Positions 1 to 6,200 of a stretch of 7,615 nt of DNA are shown here, piece after piece. Both the position numbers and the translations under genes were made by a program. Origin of the DNA: an uncultured Prevotella sp. (GTDB lineage: Bacteria > Bacteroidota > Bacteroidia > Bacteroidales > Bacteroidaceae); contig CALCVT010000007.1 in assembly GCA_937906495.1 (NCBI GenBank), forward strand, positions 1 to 7,615. The letters are read 5' to 3'. Each line of letters begins with the position of its first letter. The first letter of the stretch is position 1. A model generated the notes under the pieces. It was given only the letters and a program-made list of their open reading frames with translations. It was not told where the DNA came from and did not search any database.

Positions 1-3
1 AAG

Positions 4-44
4 GTGGGTCAGGTGACTTTTATAATAGTGGGTCAAGCGACTTT
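4..44. repeat. Imperfect tandem repeat, 24-bp period, at the 3' end of the DUF3164 gene
   Basis: Copies at 4-20 and 28-44 agree at 15 of 17 positions (GTGGGTCA..G.GACTTT). The period of 24 bp is eight codons, so both copies read in the same minus-strand frame: the gene ends K-V-A-stop and the outer copy would read K-V-T-stop. The function is unknown. More copies may lie beyond the window edge. Confidence 0.6.
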
Positions 45-680
45 ATATTTTCCACGCCAGCCGTTGGCGGTTGTTTCATCACGATATTGCGCCCTGATAT
101 AACGGCGTGTTTCAGTGGGCATGTAACTTTCCTGAATGATTTTAACGCCCTCAATGAACTGCTCATCCTTACTTTCTTCCGCCATTTTTGCCAACTGGAG
201 CACACGGCTTGCATTGAGGTTGCCTTGTTTGTCCTTGCTCAACAGCCTAAGCACGGTATTTACAAGGGTTTTGGTCTTTTCATCTGTCGCAAGGCTTTCA
301 ATGTACTTGCGTACCATTGCGATGCCTGTCTCTGCCATATCAGACCAGCCGTCCACCGTATTGACTCCCAAAGTAAGACGCAAGGTGCTTTCACTATTGG
401 TAAATGTGTGGCTGAACTGCCCGTCTTCCTTGAATCCTACTACCTCCTCTTTCATCTGTAACACGGTCTGGAAATTACCGAAAACCGCATCTTTTACGGT
501 GCGTATGTCCTGGCTTAATCTGCGAAGTTCCGGGACTGCCTGTGCCAGTTCGTCATCGACCATTTGCTGGTAGGTGGCACGCTGTTGTTTGCGAAGCTCT
601 GCGGCTTCTTTTTTCTTTTTCTCTGCGCGGAACGCTTCAAATTCTCTGCGTTCTTCCGCTGTCATTTCTACTTTTTCCAT
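33..680 (-). CDS. DUF3164-family early phage protein
   Basis: A 215-residue soluble protein with no signal peptide or membrane segment. The N-terminus (about residues 8-40) is highly charged, with a KKKKEAAELRKQQ run, and probably helical or coiled coil. The C-terminal half carries the pattern I associate with DUF3164 of Mu-like phages: a stretch about a region of DxxxKTLVNTVL, then KDKQGNLNASRVLQLAKM, then a segment ending in RRYIRAQYRDE. The molecular function of this family is not established; members sit among the early genes of Mu-like phages. The start ATG lies 33 bp after the preceding small gene in an AT-rich gap with an A-rich leader rather than a Shine-Dalgarno. Its stop codon falls inside the first copy of an imperfect 24-bp tandem repeat that continues to the window edge. 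Family assignment is by eye from motif spacing. Confidence 0.75.
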   Translation of the reverse strand: MEKVEMTAEERREFEAFRAEKKKKEAAELRKQQRATYQQMVDDELAQAVPELRRLSQDIRTVKDAVFGNFQTVLQMKEEVVGFKEDGQFSHTFTNSESTLRLTLGVNTVDGWSDMAETGIAMVRKYIESLATDEKTKTLVNTVLRLLSKDKQGNLNASRVLQLAKMAEESKDEQFIEGVKIIQESYMPTETRRYIRAQYRDETTANGWRGKYKVA

Positions 681-713
681 TTTATCTGTTTTTAATCAGT
701 TATTAAATACCGT

Positions 714-863
714 TTAATCGTCCTCCGGTTCATAGTCGGGAACAAATTCCGCCATATCGGCCTGTGAACCCGCCCAGTCTGACAATTCACGCATAAACTC
801 GATATATTCTTCGTTTTCCATTGAGCAGGTCATTTCTTTAATAACCTGCTTTGCTTCATTCAT
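714..863 (-). CDS. Small acidic protein, unknown function
   Basis: A 49-codon frame starting MNEAKQVIKEM and ending with the acidic tail VPDYEPEDD. It lies between the two-span membrane protein gene and the DUF3164 gene and fits the tight packing of the operon. An upstream in-frame ATG at 870-872 would give 52 residues, starting one base after the preceding stop; I list the shorter start because the longer one leaves almost no leader, but either is possible. The composition is strongly acidic, with several Trp, Tyr and Phe residues (EEYIEFMRELSDWAG), as in many small phage proteins that bind a host or phage partner. I recognise no family and infer no function. Support is positional: without it there would be a 193-bp hole in an otherwise continuous operon. 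Confidence 0.6.
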   Translation of the reverse strand: MNEAKQVIKEMTCSMENEEYIEFMRELSDWAGSQADMAEFVPDYEPEDD

Positions 864-873
864 TATTACCATA

Positions 874-1101
874 TCAGCACCAATAAATTAAGAACAGGAG
901 CAGCACCTGTAACAGTTGACCAACCAATCCACCTAAAAGGGTGGCGGCTATGTCCAGCCAGTCCCATTTATTGCCATAGGCATAATCTTTATACTCCAGC
1001 CCCATGGCAACGCCAAGGGCAAACAGAAATGTGCCTACAAAGCCGCACAAAATGGCATACTTGAAATGTTTCTGCCTGTTGCTTTCTGTAATCCAGCTCA
1101 T
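874..1101 (-). CDS. Small two-span membrane protein
   Basis: A 75-residue protein with two hydrophobic segments, about residues 15-36 and 50-74, separated by a short polar loop reading EYKDYAYGNKWDWLDIAATL. There is no cleavable signal peptide, so it is probably an inner-membrane protein with both termini on the same side. The loop and second helix (E-x-x-D, then W-D-W-x-D, then LLGGLVGQ) resemble small YfiM/VanZ-like membrane proteins (E..D.....dW.Dl.a...Gg..G), but the match is by eye and weak. A holin or a superinfection-related membrane protein would fit the size, yet lysis genes are usually not within the early operon, so I assign no function. It ends one or ten bases before the next small gene, which suggests translational coupling. 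Confidence 0.65.
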   Translation of the reverse strand: MSWITESNRQKHFKYAILCGFVGTFLFALGVAMGLEYKDYAYGNKWDWLDIAATLLGGLVGQLLQVLLLFLIYWC

Positions 1102-1127
1102 CGTCGTTATTTTTATGGTTTAACTTG

Positions 1128-1601
1128 TCAGGCTTCGCCCATTGAACCTCCCATTATCGACTGCATCAGCATGGCATTGGTCAGACTGTCAACCGACTGC
1201 GAATCCTTTACCTTGTTGTTGAAGGTCGCTATCAGGTTATAAAGTCGCTCCCGCGGTATCTTGTTGAAGTCATCGTAACCGGTAGCCCGGCAGGCTATGC
1301 CCTTTATTTTACTTATGTTCTGGCTTTGACGGGTGGCACGCAGCCAACCGCCTATCGCCGCTATCACTCGTTTGCGCAACTGGTCAAGCGTGGCTCTGCC
1401 TTGTTTCTTATTGACCATTTCGCTTAATTTCGCGCAAATGTCTATTAGTTGGTGTTGGTCCAGGTCGCGGCTGCTTTCCACGCCCCAACTCGACAAAAGG
1501 TCCTTTTTCTGGTCCTCTGTCATGTGAAGCACACCGCAAAGGGTGTGGAACTTCTTAAGCAATCCACGGTGGATCTGGTCCATTGTTTTATTTTCTCCCA
1601 T
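1128..1601 (-). CDS. GemA/gp16-like (DUF1018-type) early protein
   Basis: A 157-residue protein starting MGENKTMDQIHRG; this start is five bases after the stop of the preceding ATPase gene, whereas the frame's longer start at 1655 would overlap that gene by about 49 bp. A later ATG at 1583 (MDQIHRG) is also possible. Two regions follow the GemA/gp16 pattern of Mu-like phages. The first is an N-terminal segment with a helix around LLKKFHTLCGVLHM, a short Gly-Val-Glu-Ser-Ser stretch and DLDQHQLIDICAKL. The second is a C-terminal segment with LDQLRKRVIAAIGGWL, a basic middle and IPRERLYNLIATFNNK. In Mu, GemA is a non-essential early protein affecting host gene expression and DNA topology; whether this one does so is inference. 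The extreme C-terminus (MLMQSIMGGSMGEA) is Met- and Gly-rich and may be disordered. The family match is remote and not certain. Confidence 0.6.
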   Translation of the reverse strand: MGENKTMDQIHRGLLKKFHTLCGVLHMTEDQKKDLLSSWGVESSRDLDQHQLIDICAKLSEMVNKKQGRATLDQLRKRVIAAIGGWLRATRQSQNISKIKGIACRATGYDDFNKIPRERLYNLIATFNNKVKDSQSVDSLTNAMLMQSIMGGSMGEA

Positions 1602-1606
1602 AGTCT

Positions 1607-2251
1607 TTATTTCTTGATTTGATTTAACCAATATGCGTCTGCACCCTCCTGCCAAATTATGAAGTCTGCGCCGCCCTCGCCTTTGTCTGAATCCTCGTAA
1701 CGGGTAGTTACAAACGCTTTGTAACCCTCTACATGGATTTTTATTTCTGCATCAAAACGTATAAAACGACCTAAATTACCGTCGGGTTCTCCGTTCTTTT
1801 CATGGCAGATAAACACAAACAATTTGTCCGGAAATTCATTCTTTAGTTTTTGAAAACTCCTTTTATTGAAGCCGTCCAAATATTGGAGACTGTCAATAAC
1901 GATTATATCCGGACTTTTTCGCTTCAATAGCCTGGCGCGCAAGTCTGGTAGTTGTTCCTTGTTCAACAGTATTACATTATTACCGGCTTCCGCCATGTCC
2001 ACACGCTCCCAGGCTTTTTGTAGTGACAGGCTCAGACCCTGCTCAAGTGAATTATAAGCCGTACGCTTGAACTTAGAAAGGTATTTGCAGAGCATCAGGG
2101 TGAAAGTGGTTTTACCGCTGCCACTTCCGCCCCATATTAGCCACGTACCGCGCAGCTCGGGACGGCCGAAACTGGCCAAATATGGCCCGTCAAAATCGGC
2201 CACCTCAAACTGTGCCGCAAGCACATTCATGTTACTTATTGCTCTGCTCAT
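1607..2251 (-). CDS. RecA-fold P-loop ATPase (RadA/Sak4-like), early phage protein
   Basis: A 214-residue protein with a complete RecA-type ATPase core and little else. Walker A is GGSGSGKT at residues 41-48. A strand ending in YNSLEQG (66-72) puts Glu70 where RecA, RadA and DnaB-type ATPases carry the catalytic glutamate. Walker B is DIIVIDSLQYL at 115-125. A later strand FVFICHEKNGEPDG (145-158) resembles the L1/sensor region of RadA and KaiC-like proteins, followed by FIRFDAEIKIHV. There is no zinc finger and no Lon-like domain, so it is shorter than RadA. Phage Sak4-type recombinases have this size and layout, so a role in single-strand annealing or recombination during replicative transposition is plausible but unproven. 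A second in-frame Met is residue 8. It sits between an 84-residue gene and the GemA-like gene, five to six bases from each. Confidence 0.8.
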   Translation of the reverse strand: MSRAISNMNVLAAQFEVADFDGPYLASFGRPELRGTWLIWGGSGSGKTTFTLMLCKYLSKFKRTAYNSLEQGLSLSLQKAWERVDMAEAGNNVILLNKEQLPDLRARLLKRKSPDIIVIDSLQYLDGFNKRSFQKLKNEFPDKLFVFICHEKNGEPDGNLGRFIRFDAEIKIHVEGYKAFVTTRYEDSDKGEGGADFIIWQEGADAYWLNQIKK

Positions 2252-2256
2252 ATCAT

Positions 2257-2511
2257 TTAATTATTTATTTGTATTGACTCTATTTCCATTATTTCAAGGA
2301 AACCGGTGCTACGCATAACCTTATTAAATGCTTTTTCTTTACGGTCTATATCATATAAGCCAGTGCCTGTTATTATCACTTCTATTATTCGCTTTCCTTT
2401 GTGGGTGCCTTGCTTTGCAACAATATCCACCGGCAGATCCTTTTCAAGCCACAAGGCCATAAAATCGGGTACCTTAGTGGCTTCCAGCCCGAGGCTTATC
2501 TTGTAACTCAT
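2257..2511 (-). CDS. Small early phage protein, unknown function
   Basis: An 84-residue protein (MSYKISLGLEATKVPDF...) whose ATG overlaps the TGA of the upstream membrane protein gene in an ATGA junction, which suggests translational coupling. Longer starts at 2520 (MGKMSYK) and 2556 exist; the 2556 start would overlap the upstream gene by 49 bp and is unlikely, while the 2520 start has an AAAGG stretch just upstream and cannot be excluded. The sequence looks like a small alpha/beta domain: a hydrophobic strand IIEVIITGTGLYDI near residues 45-58, then a charged helix DRKEKAFNKVM, then a terminal strand FLEIMEIESIQI. There is no Cys cluster, signal peptide or membrane segment. I recognise no family. 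It lies between the MuB-like and RecA-like ATPase genes, so an accessory role in transposition or replication is only a guess from position. Confidence 0.6.
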   Translation of the reverse strand: MSYKISLGLEATKVPDFMALWLEKDLPVDIVAKQGTHKGKRIIEVIITGTGLYDIDRKEKAFNKVMRSTGFLEIMEIESIQINN

Positions 2512-2717
2512 TTTGCCCATCCTTTCAAAAACCAAATTTTCATACTGTGGAAGCAATCATCCAGACACCCCCAAAACTCTTTAAAGCCGTCTATGTCTAT
2601 GAACGCGCGAACAATTCCGAAAGGCAGGTAAAGCAGGTAAACAGCCACCCAGACAACGACCACCAGAACCAAGGCCACGACCAAACAAAGTTTCTTTAGT
2701 AATACTTTCGTTTTCAT
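2508..2717 (-). CDS. Small single-span membrane protein
   Basis: A 69-residue protein with a basic N-terminus (MKTKVLLKK) followed by one long hydrophobic helix at about residues 10-34 (valine- and leucine-rich) and then an amphipathic, aromatic C-terminal half containing two Cys in WGCLDDCFHSMK. The positive-inside rule would put the N-terminus in the cytoplasm. It overlaps the MuB-like gene by ATGA at its start and the next gene by ATGA at its end, so translation of three genes is probably coupled. Its start is preceded by a full Shine-Dalgarno, rare in Bacteroidales. I recognise no family; possibilities include a host-inhibition or superinfection-exclusion peptide, like the small toxic early products of other phages, but nothing in the sequence proves this. 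Confidence 0.65.
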   Translation of the reverse strand: MKTKVLLKKLCLVVALVLVVVVWVAVYLLYLPFGIVRAFIDIDGFKEFWGCLDDCFHSMKIWFLKGWAK

Positions 2718-3568
2718 TTCTCACCTCCTTTCAAAGTCGCCCATACACTACGTTTAACGCGGCGAAGGTCGCCCTCACTTTCGTTTATAATTCTGTTAAT
2801 ACCTTTGCTGTCGTTCAGCCCGTTGGCAACGCATACGGCGGCTATATCCTCGCTGTTGAGCAAAGGCAGTTTTACGAACTTCCTACCGATACGGCTGTAT
2901 ATCTCCGCATAGCCTTTACGGTTCAGGCGCACACCGCGTTCAATACGCTTTTGCAGGTAACTGGTAGCGGTCAGAATAATGCCGCAATGTCCCTCCAGCT
3001 GATTATACAGACTGATAAAGAAATAAAGCACCTGGTCAGTCAGTTTGTCGGCTTCATCCAGTACAATAAGGGGCGCGTCCTTGCGTTTGAGCGTGTCCAC
3101 TATATCGTCCATCATTTCGCCCACCGTGGTACCGCTGACACCCACGCCCATACACTTGAGCAGTTTGTGCATGAAGGTGCGACGGTTCCAATATTCCGAA
3201 CAGGTCAGGTGGTAGGCGTTAGCGTGTCCGGCGGCATAGTTCTTTATGGCTTCCGTCTTGCCGCTGCCTGCCTCACCGGTAACGGCAAGCACCAGGGCAT
3301 CAGCCTGGGCATTGGTCAGGGTGAAGGTCATACGGTCGTAGGCTTGCGTGCTGACCACCTGCCAACCCTCTACCTTTCCACCGGTCTGGGCGGCTACTGT
3401 GCGCCACATTTCGTCGCTGATTGTTTCCCATGAGCCGGCAAGTATTTTGCTGATAGTGGCAGAGCTTACTCCGTTCATGCTGTTGGCTGCTTTGTTCTGG
3501 CTTCCTTTCTGGTCGCAATATGCGCGCAGCTGGTCGCAAATCTGTTGTTTTTTGTCCTTTTGCATCAT
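2714..3568 (-). CDS. MuB-like AAA+ ATPase, transposition target-DNA binding protein
   Basis: A 284-residue protein with the MuB architecture. An N-terminal helix-turn-helix (about residues 8-60, with NKAANSMNGVSSATISKIL) is followed by an AAA+ ATPase domain. Walker A is GEAGSGKT at 98-105, Walker B is LIVLDEAD at 167-174, and a sensor-1-like TATS is at 200-203. A basic stretch with R208, R211 and R214, plus R227, follows and could contain the arginine finger or DNA contacts. In Mu, MuB forms ATP-dependent filaments on target DNA, delivers it to the MuA transpososome and stimulates strand transfer; the same role is inferred because the gene directly follows the transposase. The start could be the first or second Met; the gap to the transposase gene is 37 bp. 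The length is slightly less than Mu B (about 312 residues). Confidence 0.88.
   Translation of the reverse strand: MMQKDKKQQICDQLRAYCDQKGSQNKAANSMNGVSSATISKILAGSWETISDEMWRTVAAQTGGKVEGWQVVSTQAYDRMTFTLTNAQADALVLAVTGEAGSGKTEAIKNYAAGHANAYHLTCSEYWNRRTFMHKLLKCMGVGVSGTTVGEMMDDIVDTLKRKDAPLIVLDEADKLTDQVLYFFISLYNQLEGHCGIILTATSYLQKRIERGVRLNRKGYAEIYSRIGRKFVKLPLLNSEDIAAVCVANGLNDSKGINRIINESEGDLRRVKRSVWATLKGGEK
2721..2730 (-). promoter_or_regulatory. Near-perfect Shine-Dalgarno for the small membrane protein
   Basis: The minus strand reads AAGGAGGTGA, with the GGAGG core six bases before the ATG at 2715-2717. It lies within the last codons of the MuB-like gene (LKGGEK). It fixes the start of the downstream gene. 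Most other genes here have only A-rich leaders. Confidence 0.75.
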
Positions 3569-3605
3569 ATTTAAATAGTATTTAAGTATCTGTTAAATCA
3601 ATGTT

Positions 3606-5636
3606 TTAGAATATCGAGTAATCGTTGGCGCTGTATTCGGCCGCGTCTGTCCGGTTGGCTCCTTGGCTTATCGGCATTTCCACTGTTTCCACCTCTATGG
3701 CTTCAATTTCAGCGGCTGCCAGGCGTTTGAGGCTTCGGTTGTTCTTGTGCTGTCCCCGGCTGTCCGTCAGCAGGAGGCGGTCTTCAACACTTCCGCGCAG
3801 TGCTGGGGTTCCGTGGATAAGCTGCTCCGTGCGTTCCAGGTCTATGGCCATTTGCTGGGCTTTAGCTGTTTCCAGTTGCTTGTTATACTCTCGGATCCTT
3901 GCCAGCTGTTCCGCATCACCCGGCTGTCGGTCTGCCAGTGCCATAGGCTGCACGTATTTCTCCTCAAGCATGTAACGGCGGCTGCCGTCGACATTCACTG
4001 CAAGCACTTGGCTGAGGTCGTCAGGGTCATACTTCACCGTCCAGCGTTCAGAAGCGTGGTCGCGGAATGTCAGGTCGAAACAATCGTAATCCCTTTTAAC
4101 CCCCAAAATGGTGGGGCGCAACCCGCAACCCTCCAGCACATTTTTAAAGCCCGTTTCTGCTCCGTAGTTAAGCAGGTAGGTTTCACGGCTCAACGGCAGG
4201 CGGTGTTCGTCTTTCAGTTTGGCGGCACCTTGAAGGTAGGCCTCACATTTCAACTTCCTTTCAAGCCGCATCATTTCATCAATTTGCGCCCTTACACCGA
4301 CTTCATCGGGGAAACTGTGGCGTTTCCTGTTCAATGCGTCGCTGTTTGGCTGTCGCTTTGGGTTTGAAGTGATACCGAAACCCGACCAGTTGTTGCAAAG
4401 CAGGCAGTAAGTCGTATTAAGGTGGTTGAAGTAAGGCTCTACGGGTTTTGCTTTGGCGTTGTGTGCCTGTGCCGGTGTCACCTTGCCACCCATGACGGCG
4501 TAAAGGTCGTGCATGGTCTTTATTGCGTAACGGTCGCTTTGAATCTGGTAAGCTCTGAGCATTTCGCCCATGAGCTCCCGGCTGTGAATTGCGGCGTTGC
4601 GTAATGCTGCCTTTATCAGTTCCGGGCATTCGTGCGAACCTACGGCATAGCCTATAGGGTAATCGTTGAACACGTCCAGAACCACAACCATAGTCAGGCG
4701 GTTGGTGTAGGTGGTTACGCTGTGCCCCTTTTTATCGGTCTTGGTTGACTGGTAAAGAAGTTCAACCGTCCAACCGTCAAGCGACCACATCAGGAACGGC
4801 GTACTCGGTCGTCTGCGCTTCACCTGCATAGTTACATGGTTGCGGAAGTTCGACACTCCCAAGCGTCCGGCTGTTACCACTGCGCCCAGTTTTTCACGCC
4901 ATACGCCAACAGTTGCGGCGGTGATTGGTTCCCATTCCTGCTGTTCTGCCATGGCATTATAAAGCCCTGCAATCTTAGTATCAGGTAAGTTGTTAGGGTG
5001 GCATACCAAAGCCGACATATAACTGCGCTGGAACTCATCTACTACCTTGCCGGCGTTGCCGTTCAGGAACTTGCCGGAAATAAAGCAGTCATAACCTTGC
5101 TCCAGGTATTCGCTGAACTTCATTTGTAAGCGTCTGGCACTGCGTGGCAATGAGTTTGGGAAGCGGTCCGCAAGATATTCAAGCGAATTGGCAGCCTTGC
5201 GCCAAAACTCACCCAGGGGCGGGCGTTTCTTTCCGGCTCTGTTGCGTTTGCTCTGGCAGTCCTCGATACAACGGCGGAAAGCATTCATTACAGCGCAATT
5301 ATTGGCATACTCCAGAACCTTATCATCGGGCAATTTTCGGCCGTCTGCCAGCGTATAGCCTTGGTAATAGTCCAATGCCTTACCGTCCGGCTGTATGGTG
5401 TCTAAAAACTCCTTACTGTCTGCCTGTTCCTGCAAATCAGGGTTGCGCTTGTATATCTCCGTGCGCCATTTCAATGGGAAGCTGTCAACTTCGTAAAGGG
5501 CTATACGGCCATTTCCACCTTTTTGCACTTGATTGACTTGTTTTTTTCGTACAAGCGCATTCAAATTACTGGTCGTTATAATACGCCCTGTAAGTTCCGC
5601 GTGGCTGATACATATTTTTCCGTTTACTACTTCCAT
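3606..5636 (-). CDS. MuA-like DDE transposase
   Basis: A 676-residue transposase close in length to MuA (663). The N-terminus (about 1-70) resembles the winged-helix end- or enhancer-binding domain of MuA, and a further helical DNA-binding region spans roughly 100-250. The RNase-H-like catalytic core has Asp287 in WSLDGW, strand VVVLDVFNDYPIGYAV at 317-332, Asp368 in QIQSDRY and Glu400 in NAKAKPVEPYF, which parallels the MuA motif AKPVERAF. A beta-barrel segment typical of the Mu transposase C-terminal domain follows at about 515-565 (DLTFRDHASERWTV, then QVLAVN), then a charged helical tail at 570-660 where MuA contacts MuB. It should bind both phage ends and perform nicking and strand transfer. 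A GGAGGG lies five bases before the ATG, 12 bp after the preceding gene. The distance between the second Asp and the Glu is shorter than in MuA. Confidence 0.93.
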   Translation of the reverse strand: MEVVNGKICISHAELTGRIITTSNLNALVRKKQVNQVQKGGNGRIALYEVDSFPLKWRTEIYKRNPDLQEQADSKEFLDTIQPDGKALDYYQGYTLADGRKLPDDKVLEYANNCAVMNAFRRCIEDCQSKRNRAGKKRPPLGEFWRKAANSLEYLADRFPNSLPRSARRLQMKFSEYLEQGYDCFISGKFLNGNAGKVVDEFQRSYMSALVCHPNNLPDTKIAGLYNAMAEQQEWEPITAATVGVWREKLGAVVTAGRLGVSNFRNHVTMQVKRRRPSTPFLMWSLDGWTVELLYQSTKTDKKGHSVTTYTNRLTMVVVLDVFNDYPIGYAVGSHECPELIKAALRNAAIHSRELMGEMLRAYQIQSDRYAIKTMHDLYAVMGGKVTPAQAHNAKAKPVEPYFNHLNTTYCLLCNNWSGFGITSNPKRQPNSDALNRKRHSFPDEVGVRAQIDEMMRLERKLKCEAYLQGAAKLKDEHRLPLSRETYLLNYGAETGFKNVLEGCGLRPTILGVKRDYDCFDLTFRDHASERWTVKYDPDDLSQVLAVNVDGSRRYMLEEKYVQPMALADRQPGDAEQLARIREYNKQLETAKAQQMAIDLERTEQLIHGTPALRGSVEDRLLLTDSRGQHKNNRSLKRLAAAEIEAIEVETVEMPISQGANRTDAAEYSANDYSIF

Positions 5637-5640
5637 ACTT

Positions 5641-5647
5641 ACCCTCC
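5641..5647 (-). promoter_or_regulatory. Shine-Dalgarno-like site of the transposase gene
   Basis: The minus strand reads GGAGGGT, four bases before the ATG at 5634-5636. It supports this start for the transposase. The other large genes of the operon lack such a site. Confidence 0.5.
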
Positions 5648-5648
5648 A

Positions 5649-6038
5649 TTACATAGCCTCCGCCTCTATTTGTATTTCTGAGAGCTTCGGAAAATCCACA
5701 TTATCCCAATGGTTGATCTGTTCACCTTTGCGGTTGAACAGGTCCACATTTCCATTACCTTTGTCAACAATCAACTGCACACCATTATCGAAATTCTGAA
5801 CCATAACGCTGCGTCCGTCTTTGGTTGTATTGTGCAGGGTTTCGCATTCAGGGCAGTGGTGCATCGGCTTACCCTGATAGTCACGAACGGCAACATAACG
5901 GACCTTACGCGCCAAATCCGAATTTTTACGGTAGGTCAGTGCCATATACACAAAGGTTTCAGTACACTTGAACAGCTTCGCCAACTTGGTTTTTGCTGCA
6001 TTGGTTACATCTACGTAACGTTTTGAGGTTGTTTCCAT
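5649..6038 (-). CDS. First early-operon gene: small HTH protein, Ner-like candidate
   Basis: A 129-residue protein. The N-terminal half (about residues 10-52, VTNAAKTKLAKLFKCTETFVYMALTYRKNSDLARKVRYVAV, given here only as the region's landmarks: LAKLFKC, ETFVYMALTYR, LARKVRYVA) has helix-turn-helix spacing like compact repressors. The C-terminal half is beta-rich (VMVQNFDNGVQLIVD, NVDLFNRKGEQI) with a single HCPEC motif at 61-65, not enough for a classical zinc finger alone. It is the first gene behind the leftward promoter, directly before the transposase, which is the place of ner in Mu; Ner is a small HTH protein that turns down the repressor and early promoters. Its proposed targets are the palindrome and TATTACTT repeats at 6066-6095. 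Homology to Ner itself is not visible, so the role is inferred from fold pattern and position. Its leader reads AAAAGGAT before the ATG. Confidence 0.7.
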   Translation of the reverse strand: METTSKRYVDVTNAAKTKLAKLFKCTETFVYMALTYRKNSDLARKVRYVAVRDYQGKPMHHCPECETLHNTTKDGRSVMVQNFDNGVQLIVDKGNGNVDLFNRKGEQINHWDNVDFPKLSEIQIEAEAM

Positions 6039-6065
6039 ATCCTTTTACTTTATATGATTTGTAAT

Positions 6066-6095
6066 TCTATTACTTAATAGATTAGTGTATTACTT
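6066..6095. promoter_or_regulatory. Candidate second operator: palindrome plus direct repeat
   Basis: TCTATTACTTAATAGA at 6066-6081 is a 7-2-7 inverted repeat. Its TATTACTT (6068-6075) recurs at 6088-6095, exactly 20 bp away, and runs into the predicted -33 element of the repressor promoter. The sequence is unlike the CAGAAATTCTG operators, so a different protein, perhaps the Ner-like product, may bind here. It lies in the leader of the early transcript. Confidence 0.4.
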
Positions 6096-6124
6096 GCCCA
6101 TCCGACGCTTTTTTCGTATTTTTG
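6094..6124 (+). promoter_or_regulatory. Predicted rightward repressor promoter
   Basis: A Bacteroides-type -7 box TATTTTTG (TAnnTTTG) is at 6117-6124, with TTG at 6094-6096, 20 bp upstream. A start near 6131 would give a repressor leader of about 65 nt that crosses the early promoter and its operator. It faces the leftward promoter, so the two transcripts would interfere. Confidence 0.5.
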
Positions 6125-6150
6125 AAGCCCGTTAAAGTAGTAACACGTTG

Positions 6151-6180
6151 CAAAGATACAGAATTTCTGTAATGCACAAA
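6151..6180 (-). promoter_or_regulatory. Predicted leftward early promoter
   Basis: On the minus strand the -7 box TATCTTTG (6151-6158) fits the Bacteroides consensus TAnnTTTG exactly, with TTTG at 6177-6180, 18 bp upstream. The spacer is almost wholly filled by the palindromic operator at 6157-6171, so repressor binding would block the polymerase directly. Transcription would start near 6144 and read the whole early operon after a leader of about 105 nt. Confidence 0.7.
6157..6171. promoter_or_regulatory. Operator O1: perfect 15-bp palindrome in the early promoter
   Basis: TACAGAATTTCTGTA has perfect 7-bp arms about one central base. It overlaps the end of the leftward -7 box and its spacer. 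Its 11-bp core is the reverse complement of the core found at 6340-6350. Confidence 0.7.
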
Positions 6181-6189
6181 AATATTTTT

Positions 6190-6200
6190 CAGAAATTATG
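6190..6200. promoter_or_regulatory. Operator O2: imperfect copy over the repressor start codon
   Basis: CAGAAATTATG matches the operator core CAGAAATTCTG at 10 of 11 bases and includes the repressor ATG. Its centre is 31 bp from that of O1, close to three helical turns, which would suit cooperative binding on one DNA face. Confidence 0.5.

Noticed and set aside
87..573. Plus-strand open frames over the DUF3164 gene
   Set aside because: They lie antisense to a well-supported gene, have no leader or neighbour on that strand and look like translated complement.
2951..3433. 160-residue plus-strand frame
   Set aside because: Antisense to the MuB-like ATPase with its Walker motifs; no family features in the plus-strand product.
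3663..4367. 234-residue plus-strand frame
   Set aside because: Antisense to the transposase C-terminus; the length is explained by the codon composition of the real gene.
5790..5800. Possible further operator copy (GAAATTCTGAA)
   Set aside because: Matches one side of the palindrome only, lies within the HTH gene, and has no symmetric second arm.
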